A stretch of 64,000 bases of DNA from Lachnospiraceae bacterium (GTDB taxonomy: Bacteria; Bacillota; Clostridia; Lachnospirales; Lachnospiraceae). The position numbers and the translations under genes are program-made. The notes under the pieces are model-generated. The model did no database searches. It was not told where the DNA came from and was given only the letters and a program-made list of their open reading frames with translations. Where the stretch lies: contig CAJTCE010000008.1 in assembly GCA_910574745.1 (NCBI GenBank), positions 1 to 64,000 of the forward strand, written 5' to 3'. Shown here piece by piece: positions 45,883-54,918 of this stretch (positions are counted from its first letter, which is position 1; every line of letters begins with the position of its first letter).

Positions 45883-46800
45883 GTGGAAGATAAAAGATTT
45901 GCTCTTTTAATTGATTCCGATAATGTTTCGGCAGAATATGTGCAGAAAATTTTAGATGAGCTGACCAAGTACGGAATTGTAACGATCAAAAGAATATATG
46001 GGGACTGGACTAAAAGCAACAGCAATAAATGGAAAACGGTCCTGCTTTCCAATTCCATCCAGCCCATGCAGCAGTTCGCCTACACAAATGGAAAAAACGC
46101 TACGGATTCCTATATGATCATTGACGCCATGGATATTTTGTATTCCGACAATGTGGAAGGCTTTTGCTTAGTAACCAGCGACAGCGATTTTACAAGGCTG
46201 GCGGCAAGGCTTCGGGAAGCGGGCAAAAACGTAATCGGTATGGGCGAAACCAAAACGCCGGAGGCTTTTGTCAGCGCCTGCGACCGATTCATTTATTTAA
46301 ATAATATTGCCGGCAAGGAACAGGATGATAAAGAAAAGAAACATGTTCGATCTATAAAAGCCATTGAAAAAGCTATTACGGAAATTCTGGATGAAAATGA
46401 AGACGCCGGAAAACCCATGACCAATATCGGGGAAGTTGGAAGCAGGCTGTTAAAGAAATATCCCGATTTTGACGTAAGAAACTATGGATACTCCAAATTC
46501 TCAACCTTCTGTGAAGGCTTAAAAGCTGTAAAAATACACAGAAATAATAATATCATTTCCTTGATCAATGCTTCTAGGCAGGATGCAAACGTGGAAGAGA
46601 TGATGATAAAAATCATAAAAGAAAAAGACGGCGTTATGGAATTAAGCCTTCTTTCCCAGGAACTGAAACGTCAGTTTCCGGATTTCAGCGTGAAAAATTA
46701 CGGGTTTTCCCAGTTTAAAAAATTTGTGAAAAGCTTCTCTTCCTTAAAGCTGGAAACCGATAAAACAAATAACAAAAATTATGTCAGATTAAAAAAATAA
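45883..46800 (+). CDS. NYN-domain ribonuclease with two OST-HTH/LOTUS domains
   Basis: 305 residues. The NYN (PIN-like) domain (about 1-145) shows ALLIDSDNVS with the first acidic residues, NATDSYMIIDAMDIL and VTSDSDFTRLAARLREAGKNVIGMG. Two LOTUS domains follow (about 155-225 and 235-305), each with the KYPDFDVRNYGYSKFSTF / QFPDFSVKNYGFSQFKKF signature. The architecture predicts an RNA-cleaving enzyme guided by RNA-binding modules, like eukaryotic MARF1. GTG start at 45883 behind GAGGGG. Apparently a single gene; its targets are unknown. Confidence 0.92.
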   Translation: MEDKRFALLIDSDNVSAEYVQKILDELTKYGIVTIKRIYGDWTKSNSNKWKTVLLSNSIQPMQQFAYTNGKNATDSYMIIDAMDILYSDNVEGFCLVTSDSDFTRLAARLREAGKNVIGMGETKTPEAFVSACDRFIYLNNIAGKEQDDKEKKHVRSIKAIEKAITEILDENEDAGKPMTNIGEVGSRLLKKYPDFDVRNYGYSKFSTFCEGLKAVKIHRNNNIISLINASRQDANVEEMMIKIIKEKDGVMELSLLSQELKRQFPDFSVKNYGFSQFKKFVKSFSSLKLETDKTNNKNYVRLKK

Positions 46801-46819
46801 AAGCAGGGGGCGCTTTTAT

Positions 46820-48124
46820 ATGAGAATGTATGACCTGATTATGAAAAAGAGGAACCGCATGAGTCTAAGTCGTGAGGAAATCCGGTTTATGATTCAGCAT
46901 TATACGGCGGGTTTTATTCCCGACTATCAAATGTCAGCCATGATGATGGCTATTTATTTTAACGGAATGAACGATGAGGAAACCCTGCAGCTTACCATGG
47001 CAATGGCGGAAAGCGGGGATCTGCTGGATTTGTCCGCTATCGACGGCATTAAGGTAGATAAGCACAGCACAGGAGGAGTAGGAGATAAAACTTCTCTAGC
47101 CCTTACGCCCATGGTGGCGGCATGCGGGGTTCCCGTGGCAAAAATGAGCGGCAGGGGCTTAGGACATACAGGAGGCACAATTGATAAGCTGGAAAGCTTT
47201 CCGGGCTTTTCCGTATCCATGGATACCAATCAGTTTATGAGGCAGGTTAATGATATCGGAATCGCTATTATGGGACAGACCAAGGACTTAGCGCCTGCGG
47301 ATAAAAAGCTTTATGCTCTGCGGGACGTAACGGCTACCGTGGACAATATGTCTTTAATTGCCAGCTCTATTATGAGTAAAAAGCTGGCTTCCGGCGCAGA
47401 TGCCATTGTATTGGATGTAAAGACCGGCAGCGGAGCTTTTATGAAGGAAGAGAAGGATGCATTTGCTCTTGCAGAGGAAATGGTGCGCATCGGAAGGGGT
47501 GCCGGACGGGATACAAGGGCGGTTATTTCCGATATGGATGAACCTTTAGGCTATGCTATTGGAAACGCATTGGAGGTAAAGGAGGCAATTGATACCCTAA
47601 ACGGAAAAGGCCCGGAGGATTTCCTTGAACTGTGTCTGACCCTTGGAACTTCTATGGTTTTAGCAGGAAAAAAAGCGGAAAGTGAAGAAGAAGCAAGGGA
47701 AATGCTTCTTGAAAAAATAGAAAACGGCAGCGCATTAAGAAAGTTAGCCCAATTTGTTAAAGCCCAGGGAGGAGATGAAAGTCTGGTGTTTGAGTCGGAA
47801 AGACTGCCCCGGGCGTCCATGGAAAAAACAGTAACGGCGGCCCGCGACGGCTTTGTTTCCCATATCGACTGTGATGAGGCGGGGATCTGTTCCCTGATTT
47901 TAGGCGGCGGAAGAGAAACTAAGGAAAGCGCAATTGATCTAAGCGTGGGACTTTTACTTTCCAAAAAGGTGGGCGATATGGTAAAACAAGGAGAAACCCT
48001 GGCTACCCTTTACGGCAACGATGCCGCAGCGCTCTCGGAAGCGGTTGAAAGATACAAAGCGGCCTGCCACATAACGGAGGGACCGGTAGAAAAACGTTCC
48101 CTTATAAGAGGAATGATTTGCTGA
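46820..48124 (+). CDS. pdp: Pyrimidine-nucleoside phosphorylase
   Basis: Splits thymidine or uridine with phosphate to the base and (deoxy)ribose 1-phosphate. Marks: KVDKHSTGGVGDKTSLALTPMVAACGVPVAKMSGRGLGHTGGTIDKLES (residues 76-125, phosphate and base site), SSIMSKKLASGADAIVLDVKTGSGAFMK near 190, and the C-terminal PYNP domain. 434 residues, normal. GGGGGCG upstream is a modest ribosome binding site. Its end overlaps the TTG start of yqfC, so salvage and sporulation genes share a transcript. Confidence 0.96.
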   Translation: MRMYDLIMKKRNRMSLSREEIRFMIQHYTAGFIPDYQMSAMMMAIYFNGMNDEETLQLTMAMAESGDLLDLSAIDGIKVDKHSTGGVGDKTSLALTPMVAACGVPVAKMSGRGLGHTGGTIDKLESFPGFSVSMDTNQFMRQVNDIGIAIMGQTKDLAPADKKLYALRDVTATVDNMSLIASSIMSKKLASGADAIVLDVKTGSGAFMKEEKDAFALAEEMVRIGRGAGRDTRAVISDMDEPLGYAIGNALEVKEAIDTLNGKGPEDFLELCLTLGTSMVLAGKKAESEEEAREMLLEKIENGSALRKLAQFVKAQGGDESLVFESERLPRASMEKTVTAARDGFVSHIDCDEAGICSLILGGGRETKESAIDLSVGLLLSKKVGDMVKQGETLATLYGNDAAALSEAVERYKAACHITEGPVEKRSLIRGMIC

Positions 48125-48444
48125 CAAAGCTCATATATTTTATCATGAGCAGATTTTATAATAAGAAAAACAGAATTTTACAAGCTGCCAGAGAGCAGAT
48201 GACAGATACCTTAAAGCTTCCCAGAGAGCTGGTAACGGGAGACAGCGTTATAACCATGCAGGGACGGGAAGAGGTTTTTGTGGAAAATTACCGGGGAATT
48301 TTGGAGTGCTGTGATACCTTAATCTGGATATCCACCAAAAATTTCCGGCTTTGTATTGAGGGCAGAAATTTATGTGTTGCCTATTACACCAACGATGAAA
48401 TGAAAGTGACAGGAACCATAGAACATATTTCATTTATGGAGTGA
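48118..48444 (+). CDS. yqfC: YqfC-family sporulation protein
   Basis: 108 residues of the YabP/YqfC family: LKLPRELVTGDSVITMQGREEVFVENYRGILE and EMKVTGTIEHISFME match the pattern of strands seen in YqfC, a sigma-E-regulated protein in Bacillus. The TTG at 48118 is chosen because AGAGGA (48107-48112) is 5 bases upstream, and it overlaps the pdp stop. The ATG at 48145 would still keep the domain. It is followed directly by yqfD. Confidence 0.88.
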   Translation: MLTKLIYFIMSRFYNKKNRILQAAREQMTDTLKLPRELVTGDSVITMQGREEVFVENYRGILECCDTLIWISTKNFRLCIEGRNLCVAYYTNDEMKVTGTIEHISFME

Positions 48445-48451
48445 TTGGCAG

Positions 48452-49666
48452 ATGCTTTCGATATTGAGATTCCTTCGGGGATATGTGAAGGTCTATTTAT
48501 GGGGCTTTTCGCCCGAACGTTTTATGAACCTGTGCAACAATCACGGGATTGAGCTTTGGAACGTGGAGCCGTCAGGCGAGGGCTATGAATTTTATATGCA
48601 TATAAAAGGATTTTTAGGCTGTAAAGATTTTTTGCGTAAGACAAAGACAAGGGTGGTAATCAGAAACAAACTGGGACTGCCCTTTTTAATGTTTAAATAT
48701 CGCAAAAGAAAGTTGTTTTTTGCAGGTCTTTTAGGATGCTTTCTGGCTCTTTATATTGCCACGCGGTTTATCTGGGCATTTGAAATTTCGGGTAACAGGC
48801 AGTTTACGGAGGATATGTTCCTTGCCTTTTTAGAATCACAACAGGTATATTACGGTATGTCTATAGAGGCCCTTGATATTGACAGCTTTGAAAAAGCACT
48901 CAGGGAAGAGTATGATTATATAATATGGGCGTCAGCCAAAATTGAAGGAACCAAGCTCCATGTTATGATAAAGGAAAATGATGTGGAGCGTACCGGAGAC
49001 ATGACGGCACTTGAGACCGGCGATATGAGGGCTGCTATATCGGGAACGGTGGTTTCCATGGTAACAAGGGCAGGGGTTCCGTTAGTTAAGCCGGGAGATG
49101 CGGTAAATGAAGGAGATGTGCTGATTTCCGGCATTATTCCCATAATGAATGATGACGAAACCCTGCGTACCTATCATGAGATCAGAGCGGATGGGGATGT
49201 GGTCATTGAAAGCCTGCTTCCTTATGGAGATGAACTGGCTTTAAAATATGATAAAAAAATTTATACGGGAAACAGACAGAGGCTTTACATCTTCGGAATC
49301 GGCGAAAATGAAATAAAGCTGGGAAAGGTTAAGCTGCAGGAGGCTTATGAAATTCTTTCCGTAAGGAAACCCGTAAGGCTTTTTGACAATCTGTATCTGC
49401 CGGTAATTTATGGGCATAATGAATATATCGGTTACGAAACGGTAAAAAGCGCTTATACGAGAGAAGAGGCTGCGGAGATTTTAAATGGCAGGTTTTTACA
49501 ATTTTGTACAACTTTAGAGGAAAAAGGGGTTCAAATAATGCAAAAAGATGTTAAAATAGACTATAAAGGGGATAAGGCGGTTTTGTCGGGAAATCTTACG
49601 GTACGGGAAAATGCGGTAATTTTATCTCCCATTACAGAATTCCCGGAGGAGAATGGCATTGAGTGA
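48452..49666 (+). CDS. yqfD: Sporulation protein YqfD
   Basis: 404 residues with one membrane helix (about 88-108, KLFFAGLLGCFLALYIATRFIW). The N-terminal cytoplasmic part carries GYVKVYLWGFSPERFMNLC; the extracellular part has the YqfD hallmarks VMIKENDVERTGD and GTVVSMVTRAGVPLVKPGDAVNEGDVLISG, a biotinyl/lipoyl-like fold. In Bacillus it is transcribed in the mother cell. It follows yqfC by 7 bases and overlaps phoH by 14, the standard yqfC-yqfD-phoH order. Confidence 0.94.
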   Translation: MLSILRFLRGYVKVYLWGFSPERFMNLCNNHGIELWNVEPSGEGYEFYMHIKGFLGCKDFLRKTKTRVVIRNKLGLPFLMFKYRKRKLFFAGLLGCFLALYIATRFIWAFEISGNRQFTEDMFLAFLESQQVYYGMSIEALDIDSFEKALREEYDYIIWASAKIEGTKLHVMIKENDVERTGDMTALETGDMRAAISGTVVSMVTRAGVPLVKPGDAVNEGDVLISGIIPIMNDDETLRTYHEIRADGDVVIESLLPYGDELALKYDKKIYTGNRQRLYIFGIGENEIKLGKVKLQEAYEILSVRKPVRLFDNLYLPVIYGHNEYIGYETVKSAYTREEAAEILNGRFLQFCTTLEEKGVQIMQKDVKIDYKGDKAVLSGNLTVRENAVILSPITEFPEENGIE

Positions 49667-50675
49667 TTATACCATGTTGATGGATATGGATACCCTGTCC
49701 ATGCAAAAGCTGTTTGGTACGAATGATACGTATATTCGTAAGATTGAAGATGAATTCGGCGTTTCTGTCATTAACAGGGACGGAGCCGTTAAAATATCCG
49801 GCGAAAAGGCAAATGTAAAAAAAGTATACAGGCTTTTGGCAGAGCTTATACAGATTTCAGATAAGGGAACGGAAATAGAGGCACAGAATGTAAATTATGC
49901 CGTTATGATGAGCAAGGAAAATGAAGATGACGGACTGCTTACCATGGATGAAAGCTGCATCTGTCATACCATCAGCGGTAAACCGGTCTGCCCCAAAACC
50001 ATCGGTCAGAAAAAATATGTACAAGCCATGAAAGAGCATATGATCGTTTTCGGGCTGGGGCCTGCCGGAACAGGAAAGACCTATCTGGCTATGGCTATGG
50101 CCATTACGGCCTTTCGAAACAACGAGGTGGGCAGGATCATTCTTACAAGACCGGCTATTGAAGCAGGGGAAAAGCTGGGTTTCCTTCCTGGGGATTTACA
50201 GAGTAAGGTTGACCCTTACTTAAGACCGTTATATGATGCGCTCTATCAGATCATGGGGGCAGAGAGTTTTCAGAAGAACATGGAAAAAGGCTTGATTGAG
50301 GTGGCGCCGTTAGCTTATATGAGAGGGCGGACGCTGGATAATGCCTATATTATACTGGATGAGGCGCAAAATACCACAGAGGCGCAGATGAAGATGTTTT
50401 TAACCAGAATCGGATTCGGTTCTAAAGTGGTCATAACCGGGGACGCTTCCCAAAAGGATTTAGGGGCGGGGACAAGATCCGGACTGGACGTCGCTTCAAA
50501 GGTCTTAGGGGGAGTGGAAGGAATCGCCTTTTGCAATCTGACAAGCAGGGATGTGGTAAGGCATCCTTTAGTGCAAAAAATTGTAAAAGCATATGAGGAT
50601 TATGAGAACAAACAGAAGTTTCAGAGTCAGCGTATGCAGAGATATACACGGGAGAAGGGAAAAAGACTAAGGTAA
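49653..50675 (+). CDS. phoH: PhoH-family ATPase
   Basis: 340 residues. An N-terminal KH-like region (about 10-75) precedes the P-loop ATPase: Walker A GPAGTGKTY near 133-141, TRPAIEAGEKLGFLPGDLQSKVDPYLRPLYDAL, Walker B YIILDEAQN and the GDASQKDL sensor. Thought to act in RNA metabolism with YbeY, whose gene is two further on. GGAGGA inside the end of yqfD is its ribosome binding site. It overlaps the next gene by one base. Confidence 0.96.
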   Translation: MALSDYTMLMDMDTLSMQKLFGTNDTYIRKIEDEFGVSVINRDGAVKISGEKANVKKVYRLLAELIQISDKGTEIEAQNVNYAVMMSKENEDDGLLTMDESCICHTISGKPVCPKTIGQKKYVQAMKEHMIVFGLGPAGTGKTYLAMAMAITAFRNNEVGRIILTRPAIEAGEKLGFLPGDLQSKVDPYLRPLYDALYQIMGAESFQKNMEKGLIEVAPLAYMRGRTLDNAYIILDEAQNTTEAQMKMFLTRIGFGSKVVITGDASQKDLGAGTRSGLDVASKVLGGVEGIAFCNLTSRDVVRHPLVQKIVKAYEDYENKQKFQSQRMQRYTREKGKRLR

Positions 50676-51883
50676 TGGGGAAAAGGACAAGAGAGAAGAA
50701 AAGCGTGAAAGGGCTGGTCCTCTCTTTTATTATAAATTTATCGGTTTTTATATTATGGACTTTATTGTGGGGATATCTTCATGACGCAAAGCCTTCCAGC
50801 CTGTTAAGGAATCTGCTTCTGGATGTTTTTGGGGCATTTGCCATAGCGTTTTCTTTTTGGGCTTCCGCCTATAAGGGGGAGCTTTCGTGGTGGAATCAGG
50901 ATCATGAAGTCAGATACAGTTTCATAGTCGTTTTTTGTGCAGTCATTTTATTCGGAATGCCCTATATTCCCTTTCTGGCGGCACCGGTGGCAATGACAGC
51001 CGTTGTGATGACTATTTTCTCAGGCGGCTTTTGCGGGCTGGTATCCTACCTGTTTATGGTTATGCAGTATATTCTTTTAAGCGGTCTTAAGACCGAACAG
51101 GTGGTGGTGCTGGCATTTTCGGGATTGTTGGGAATTGTTTTATTTAAAAGCCTGGATAAGGAATTCCGCTATGTGGGGATATTGTTTGCTTATATGGTCA
51201 GTGACTTGGTCTGCTGCAGCGTCTATTATGTTATGACGGCTCCTCGGGCAGATCTGGGAGATTCCGTTATGTATGTGGGAATCCGTTTGTTTTCAGAGCT
51301 TGTAATCATTCTGATACTGTTGAAAATGACCGGGAAATACTGTATCTATCGGGACGAAGACTTTTATAAACGGATTAATACTCCTGATTACAAGCTTTTG
51401 GTCCAGTTAAAAAACGTCAGTAAAGAAACCTACATTCATGCTGTACATACAGCATATCTTTCGGAAAAAATATCCCAGAAAATCGAAGTCAATACTGCTT
51501 TGGCAAAAGCGGGCGCATACTATCACAAAATCGGAATTTTAGAAGGGGATAATACTACGGAGAATACGCTTAAGGTAGGCCGGGATAACAAATTCCCCAA
51601 GCCTCTTTTAAAGCTTTTGGAAGAATACGGGGACGGGAAATCAACCCAGATTTCAAAAGAAGCGGCGGTAGTTCAGCTTTCTGAAACAGTGGTTACCTAT
51701 ATTTCCGATGCGTTTTTGAAAGATAAAAATGCTGTATTGGATTACGAAAAGATCATTGATGATATTATCCTAAAAAAAATGGACAGCCGGGATTGGAATA
51801 AATGTGTATTGACCATGGGAGAACTTTGCAAAATAAGAGAAGGCCTTGCGGAGGTAAAATTATACTATGACTTTTTACGTTGA
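50675..51883 (+). CDS. Degenerate PgpH/YqfF-type 7TM-HD protein
   Basis: It occupies the place of pgpH (c-di-AMP phosphodiesterase) between phoH and ybeY. 402 residues against about 700 or more in normal PgpH: the extracellular receptor domain is missing. Seven membrane helices (about 10-225) are followed by a shortened HD-like domain. The metal-binding HD pair reads HK (GAYYHKIGIL instead of YHDIGK), and the HH-containing stretch that normally follows is absent, although the later KEAAVVQLSETV region remains. Hydrolysis of c-di-AMP is therefore unlikely; ligand binding or a structural role is possible. Confidence 0.82.
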   Translation: MGKRTREKKSVKGLVLSFIINLSVFILWTLLWGYLHDAKPSSLLRNLLLDVFGAFAIAFSFWASAYKGELSWWNQDHEVRYSFIVVFCAVILFGMPYIPFLAAPVAMTAVVMTIFSGGFCGLVSYLFMVMQYILLSGLKTEQVVVLAFSGLLGIVLFKSLDKEFRYVGILFAYMVSDLVCCSVYYVMTAPRADLGDSVMYVGIRLFSELVIILILLKMTGKYCIYRDEDFYKRINTPDYKLLVQLKNVSKETYIHAVHTAYLSEKISQKIEVNTALAKAGAYYHKIGILEGDNTTENTLKVGRDNKFPKPLLKLLEEYGDGKSTQISKEAAVVQLSETVVTYISDAFLKDKNAVLDYEKIIDDIILKKMDSRDWNKCVLTMGELCKIREGLAEVKLYYDFLR

Positions 51884-52400
51884 AACGGAAAGCAGCAGAG
51901 AGGAGAAAATGGCGGAGGAAGAAAAAGGAATACAGGATTTTCCGTTCCTTTTGGAAGAGACAATAGAAAAAGTGCTGGTAACTGCGCTTTTCTGTGAAAA
52001 CTGTCCTTTTGAGGCGGAAGTCAATATACTGGTTACCGACGGGGAAGGAATCAAAAAATATAATGAAGAATACAGGGGGATTGAAAAGGAAACAGATGTG
52101 CTTTCCTTTCCGGGAGTAGATTACGAAAAGCCGGGGGATTTTACGCTGGCCCTTTCCGATAAAAACAGCTATTTTAATCCGGAAACGGAGGAACTTCTGT
52201 TAGGAGATATTATTCTTTGCAGGGACAGAGTGTTTTCCCAGGCAGAGGAATATGGACACAGTGTTTTAAGGGAATTTGCATTTCTGCTAGTACACAGCAT
52301 CTTACACCTTTTAGGCTATGACCATATGGAAGAGGAAGATGAGAAAATCATGAAACGGCATCAGGATGAGATTATGGAGAAGCTGGGAATTCTCCGGTAA
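51867..52400 (+). CDS. ybeY: Endoribonuclease YbeY
   Basis: 177-residue metal-dependent RNase needed for 16S rRNA 3' maturation and ribosome quality control. The H3xH5xH zinc motif is HSILHLLGYDH near residue 143-153. RGIEKETDVLSFPGVD is also conserved. It overlaps the previous gene by 17 bases. A short insertion (DKNSYFNPETEEL) lies before the GDIILC strand. An ATG 15 residues in (MAEEEKGIQDF) is an alternative start. Confidence 0.96.
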   Translation: MTFYVETESSREEKMAEEEKGIQDFPFLLEETIEKVLVTALFCENCPFEAEVNILVTDGEGIKKYNEEYRGIEKETDVLSFPGVDYEKPGDFTLALSDKNSYFNPETEELLLGDIILCRDRVFSQAEEYGHSVLREFAFLLVHSILHLLGYDHMEEEDEKIMKRHQDEIMEKLGILR

Positions 52401-52411
52401 AGAGGTACAAC

Positions 52412-54040
52412 ATGGCAAATCAGAACAAAATGAAAAAAGGAAATTTTGTAAGCAGGAACCGGCTTCAGGCGGTTTCGGGACTGATCATTTTTATAGGTAC
52501 GTTGATAAAAATAGTGTTTCTCCGTTCCAAAATTGAAAGCGTGGGGACGGGATTTTATCTGACTGTGCTGACATTTGTTATGATCATTACCCTGCTTTTG
52601 GCAAATACCTTAAGAGAGGCAGTTCAAAAAGCGGTATTTTACAGAAGATCCAGGGGGCAGTACAAAAATGCTTTAAAGATGATGAATACAGGCACCTTGA
52701 TAGGAGCTGTGGCAGGTGTGCTGATTGTGCTGATTTTGCTGCTGGTAACGGGGAAAGTAACCACTGTGCTGTTTCATTTGGGACCTTACGGCACGTTTCC
52801 CATGATCGTTTTAGCGGCGGCTATTCCTTTTTTACTTTCCGGTTATGCAGTTTTAGGCTGCTTTGACGGATTTTCCTTTGAGGTTGCAGATGGTGCGGCA
52901 AAGGTTATTTTCGGCATTACCGATTTGCTTTTAAGCATTGCCCTTGTTTTTATCGCATGCCAAATGGGAAACGGACACGGCAGACTGTTACATGACGATT
53001 ATGTTGTTTTTTCTTTTGGGGCAACCGGTGCGGCCGCCGGCTTTAGCGGGGCCTGTTTTGCTGCGTTTATATGGCTTCTGTTTCTGTTTAAGGTTTTCCG
53101 CAAAAGAATGCGCAATCTGATCAATCAGGATACAAGCCGCGGCTTGGAGACTTTCGGGGAACAGGCAGCGGGGCTTTTTAGCGCCTGCGGCGTTTCCTTT
53201 ACAAAGTTCTTGGTTTTATTCGGCACTTTATTTATCAATCTGATTTTCTTTTTTAAAAATCTGAAAAGCCTGGATGCGTCCACGCAGTTTGGAATTTATC
53301 TTTCGGAAAATCTTTTATGGTTTATGCTTCCGGCATTTTTAACTTTTATGCTCGGAGACTTTACCCGGGATTATTTGGAAAAGATCATGAAAAAAGAGGA
53401 TATTTACCATGCAGGTATGAGAATTGTTATGGGCATCAAGCAATTTTTGTGTTCCGTTCTTCCGGTTGTGTGTGCGCTGGGCATTATTTATCCGGCGCTG
53501 AATGAATCCTTTTTCAAGAGTGAAGTACAGCCGGTAAATTTGTTGTCCACATTATTTGCAGCTCTTTTTGGAATGGGTATCTTATTATGCGGGATATTGA
53601 GGGGGATCGGCAGCGAATGGCTTGGGGTTATCTGCGGAGCAGCAGCTTTTGCGGCCCAGACGTTAGGAGTCTTAATCCTCTTTTCAAAACAATGCAACTT
53701 AAATGCACTTCTGTATGGTAATTTAATTTTTGCTCTTGTATTTTTTGTGTTATGCGCTTTCTTTGTGGGAAAATTTTGCGTATACAAAAAGCATCTTTCG
53801 GCAAATCTGCTGATGCCTTTTGCCGCGCTGCTTACGTTGAGCTTGTCGGCAGTTTTGTGCATACTTTTAAAGAGCGTTATAGGAAATATTCCCGCAGCTG
53901 TCATAGCCATAGCGGTTTCAGGCATTCTACATGCCGTAACGCTGGTCATTGTGGGCTGCATCAGAGAAGGAGAAATAAATGATTTTCCCCAGGGAAGTCT
54001 TTTGAGTCTTGCAGGACGGCTCCTTGGCATATATTCTTAA
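52412..54040 (+). CDS. Polytopic membrane protein, MOP/MATE-like (SpoVB/MurJ-type) flippase
   Basis: 542 residues with about 12-14 hydrophobic helices. The order of helices and the N-terminal GTLIKIVFLRSKIESVGTGFY with NTLREAVQKAVFYR resemble polysaccharide or lipid flippases of the MOP superfamily. A lipid II or wall-polymer flippase is the best guess; it is more diverged than SpoVB or MurJ. It follows ybeY by 11 bases and is probably the last gene of the cluster. Confidence 0.7.
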   Translation: MANQNKMKKGNFVSRNRLQAVSGLIIFIGTLIKIVFLRSKIESVGTGFYLTVLTFVMIITLLLANTLREAVQKAVFYRRSRGQYKNALKMMNTGTLIGAVAGVLIVLILLLVTGKVTTVLFHLGPYGTFPMIVLAAAIPFLLSGYAVLGCFDGFSFEVADGAAKVIFGITDLLLSIALVFIACQMGNGHGRLLHDDYVVFSFGATGAAAGFSGACFAAFIWLLFLFKVFRKRMRNLINQDTSRGLETFGEQAAGLFSACGVSFTKFLVLFGTLFINLIFFFKNLKSLDASTQFGIYLSENLLWFMLPAFLTFMLGDFTRDYLEKIMKKEDIYHAGMRIVMGIKQFLCSVLPVVCALGIIYPALNESFFKSEVQPVNLLSTLFAALFGMGILLCGILRGIGSEWLGVICGAAAFAAQTLGVLILFSKQCNLNALLYGNLIFALVFFVLCAFFVGKFCVYKKHLSANLLMPFAALLTLSLSAVLCILLKSVIGNIPAAVIAIAVSGILHAVTLVIVGCIREGEINDFPQGSLLSLAGRLLGIYS

Positions 54041-54110
54041 AATTTCCAAAATGTAAAAAACTGAATAAAAATAATCTTTCGGGCTGATACTGATTGTAAA
54101 GGAGTTCATT

Positions 54111-54881
54111 ATGAAATACTTATATCGTATCAGCCTGATCTTTATGATTTTGACAATTATGTCAGCCTTGGTTTTAGGGGGATATTTTCTTTATCAGACA
54201 AATAGAGCAAAAGAGAACATCGGTAAAACGCCAAAGGAGGATTCTGCTTTGGAAACCGCCGCTACCGGCTCTGCTACAGACTGCGACACGGAATACATTG
54301 TGCTGGAATATGATTTAATGACAGGAGAAAGCACTCCCTATGTGGAAATGATCCCGGCAAAATATATTGGAAAGACTAAGGAAGAAATGGAATTGGTGCT
54401 TTCAGAAGAAGAAAAAGCCCCTACTTTAAGAGAAAGACAGAAGGGCTTAGAATCCATCCGGCTTTCCGCTTTTTCCAGAGACCGGATCGTTATAGTAAAG
54501 AGCTATGACGCCTTACAGGCAGAAAATGAAAAAACGGTCAGCGGACAGGATTATGATGAAGAGGAGGACATGGAGCGAAGCCATATAGAAGCAGCAGAGC
54601 TTGCCAGTGAAGAGGAAAACGAAGAGACCCAAGCCCAGGCATTAGAGACTATGGGGTCTGGAAATAAGCGAATCAGCGAGCTTTTGGAAACAGGAGCATA
54701 CTATCTTATGGCAAGAGAAGGATATGTTTGTGTTTATTACGAGGATTTAAAAACCATTTATCTGGTAACGGATATTCTTATAGATCATCTGCCGGATAAG
54801 GTCCGACAGGAGGTATTAGATAAAAAATATATGAAAAATGAAGAAGAACTGTACAATTTTCTTGAGTCTTATTCCAGTTAG
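54111..54881 (+). CDS. Membrane-anchored protein with BofC-like C-terminal domain
   Basis: 256 residues: signal-anchor at 9-28, a polar acidic stretch with ERSHIEAAELASEEENEETQAQ, then a C-terminal segment (about 183-256, YYLMAREGYVCVYYEDLKTIYLVTDI... to EELYNFLESYSS) whose pattern matches the BofC C-terminal domain. BofC restrains SpoIVB signalling between forespore and mother cell in Bacillus. AAAGGAG precedes the start. The resemblance is by eye and limited to the last 70 residues. Confidence 0.65.
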   Translation: MKYLYRISLIFMILTIMSALVLGGYFLYQTNRAKENIGKTPKEDSALETAATGSATDCDTEYIVLEYDLMTGESTPYVEMIPAKYIGKTKEEMELVLSEEEKAPTLRERQKGLESIRLSAFSRDRIVIVKSYDALQAENEKTVSGQDYDEEEDMERSHIEAAELASEEENEETQAQALETMGSGNKRISELLETGAYYLMAREGYVCVYYEDLKTIYLVTDILIDHLPDKVRQEVLDKKYMKNEEELYNFLESYSS

Positions 54882-54918
54882 AGGTATAATTTTAATATCT
54901 GTGCATGGAGGAAGATAT

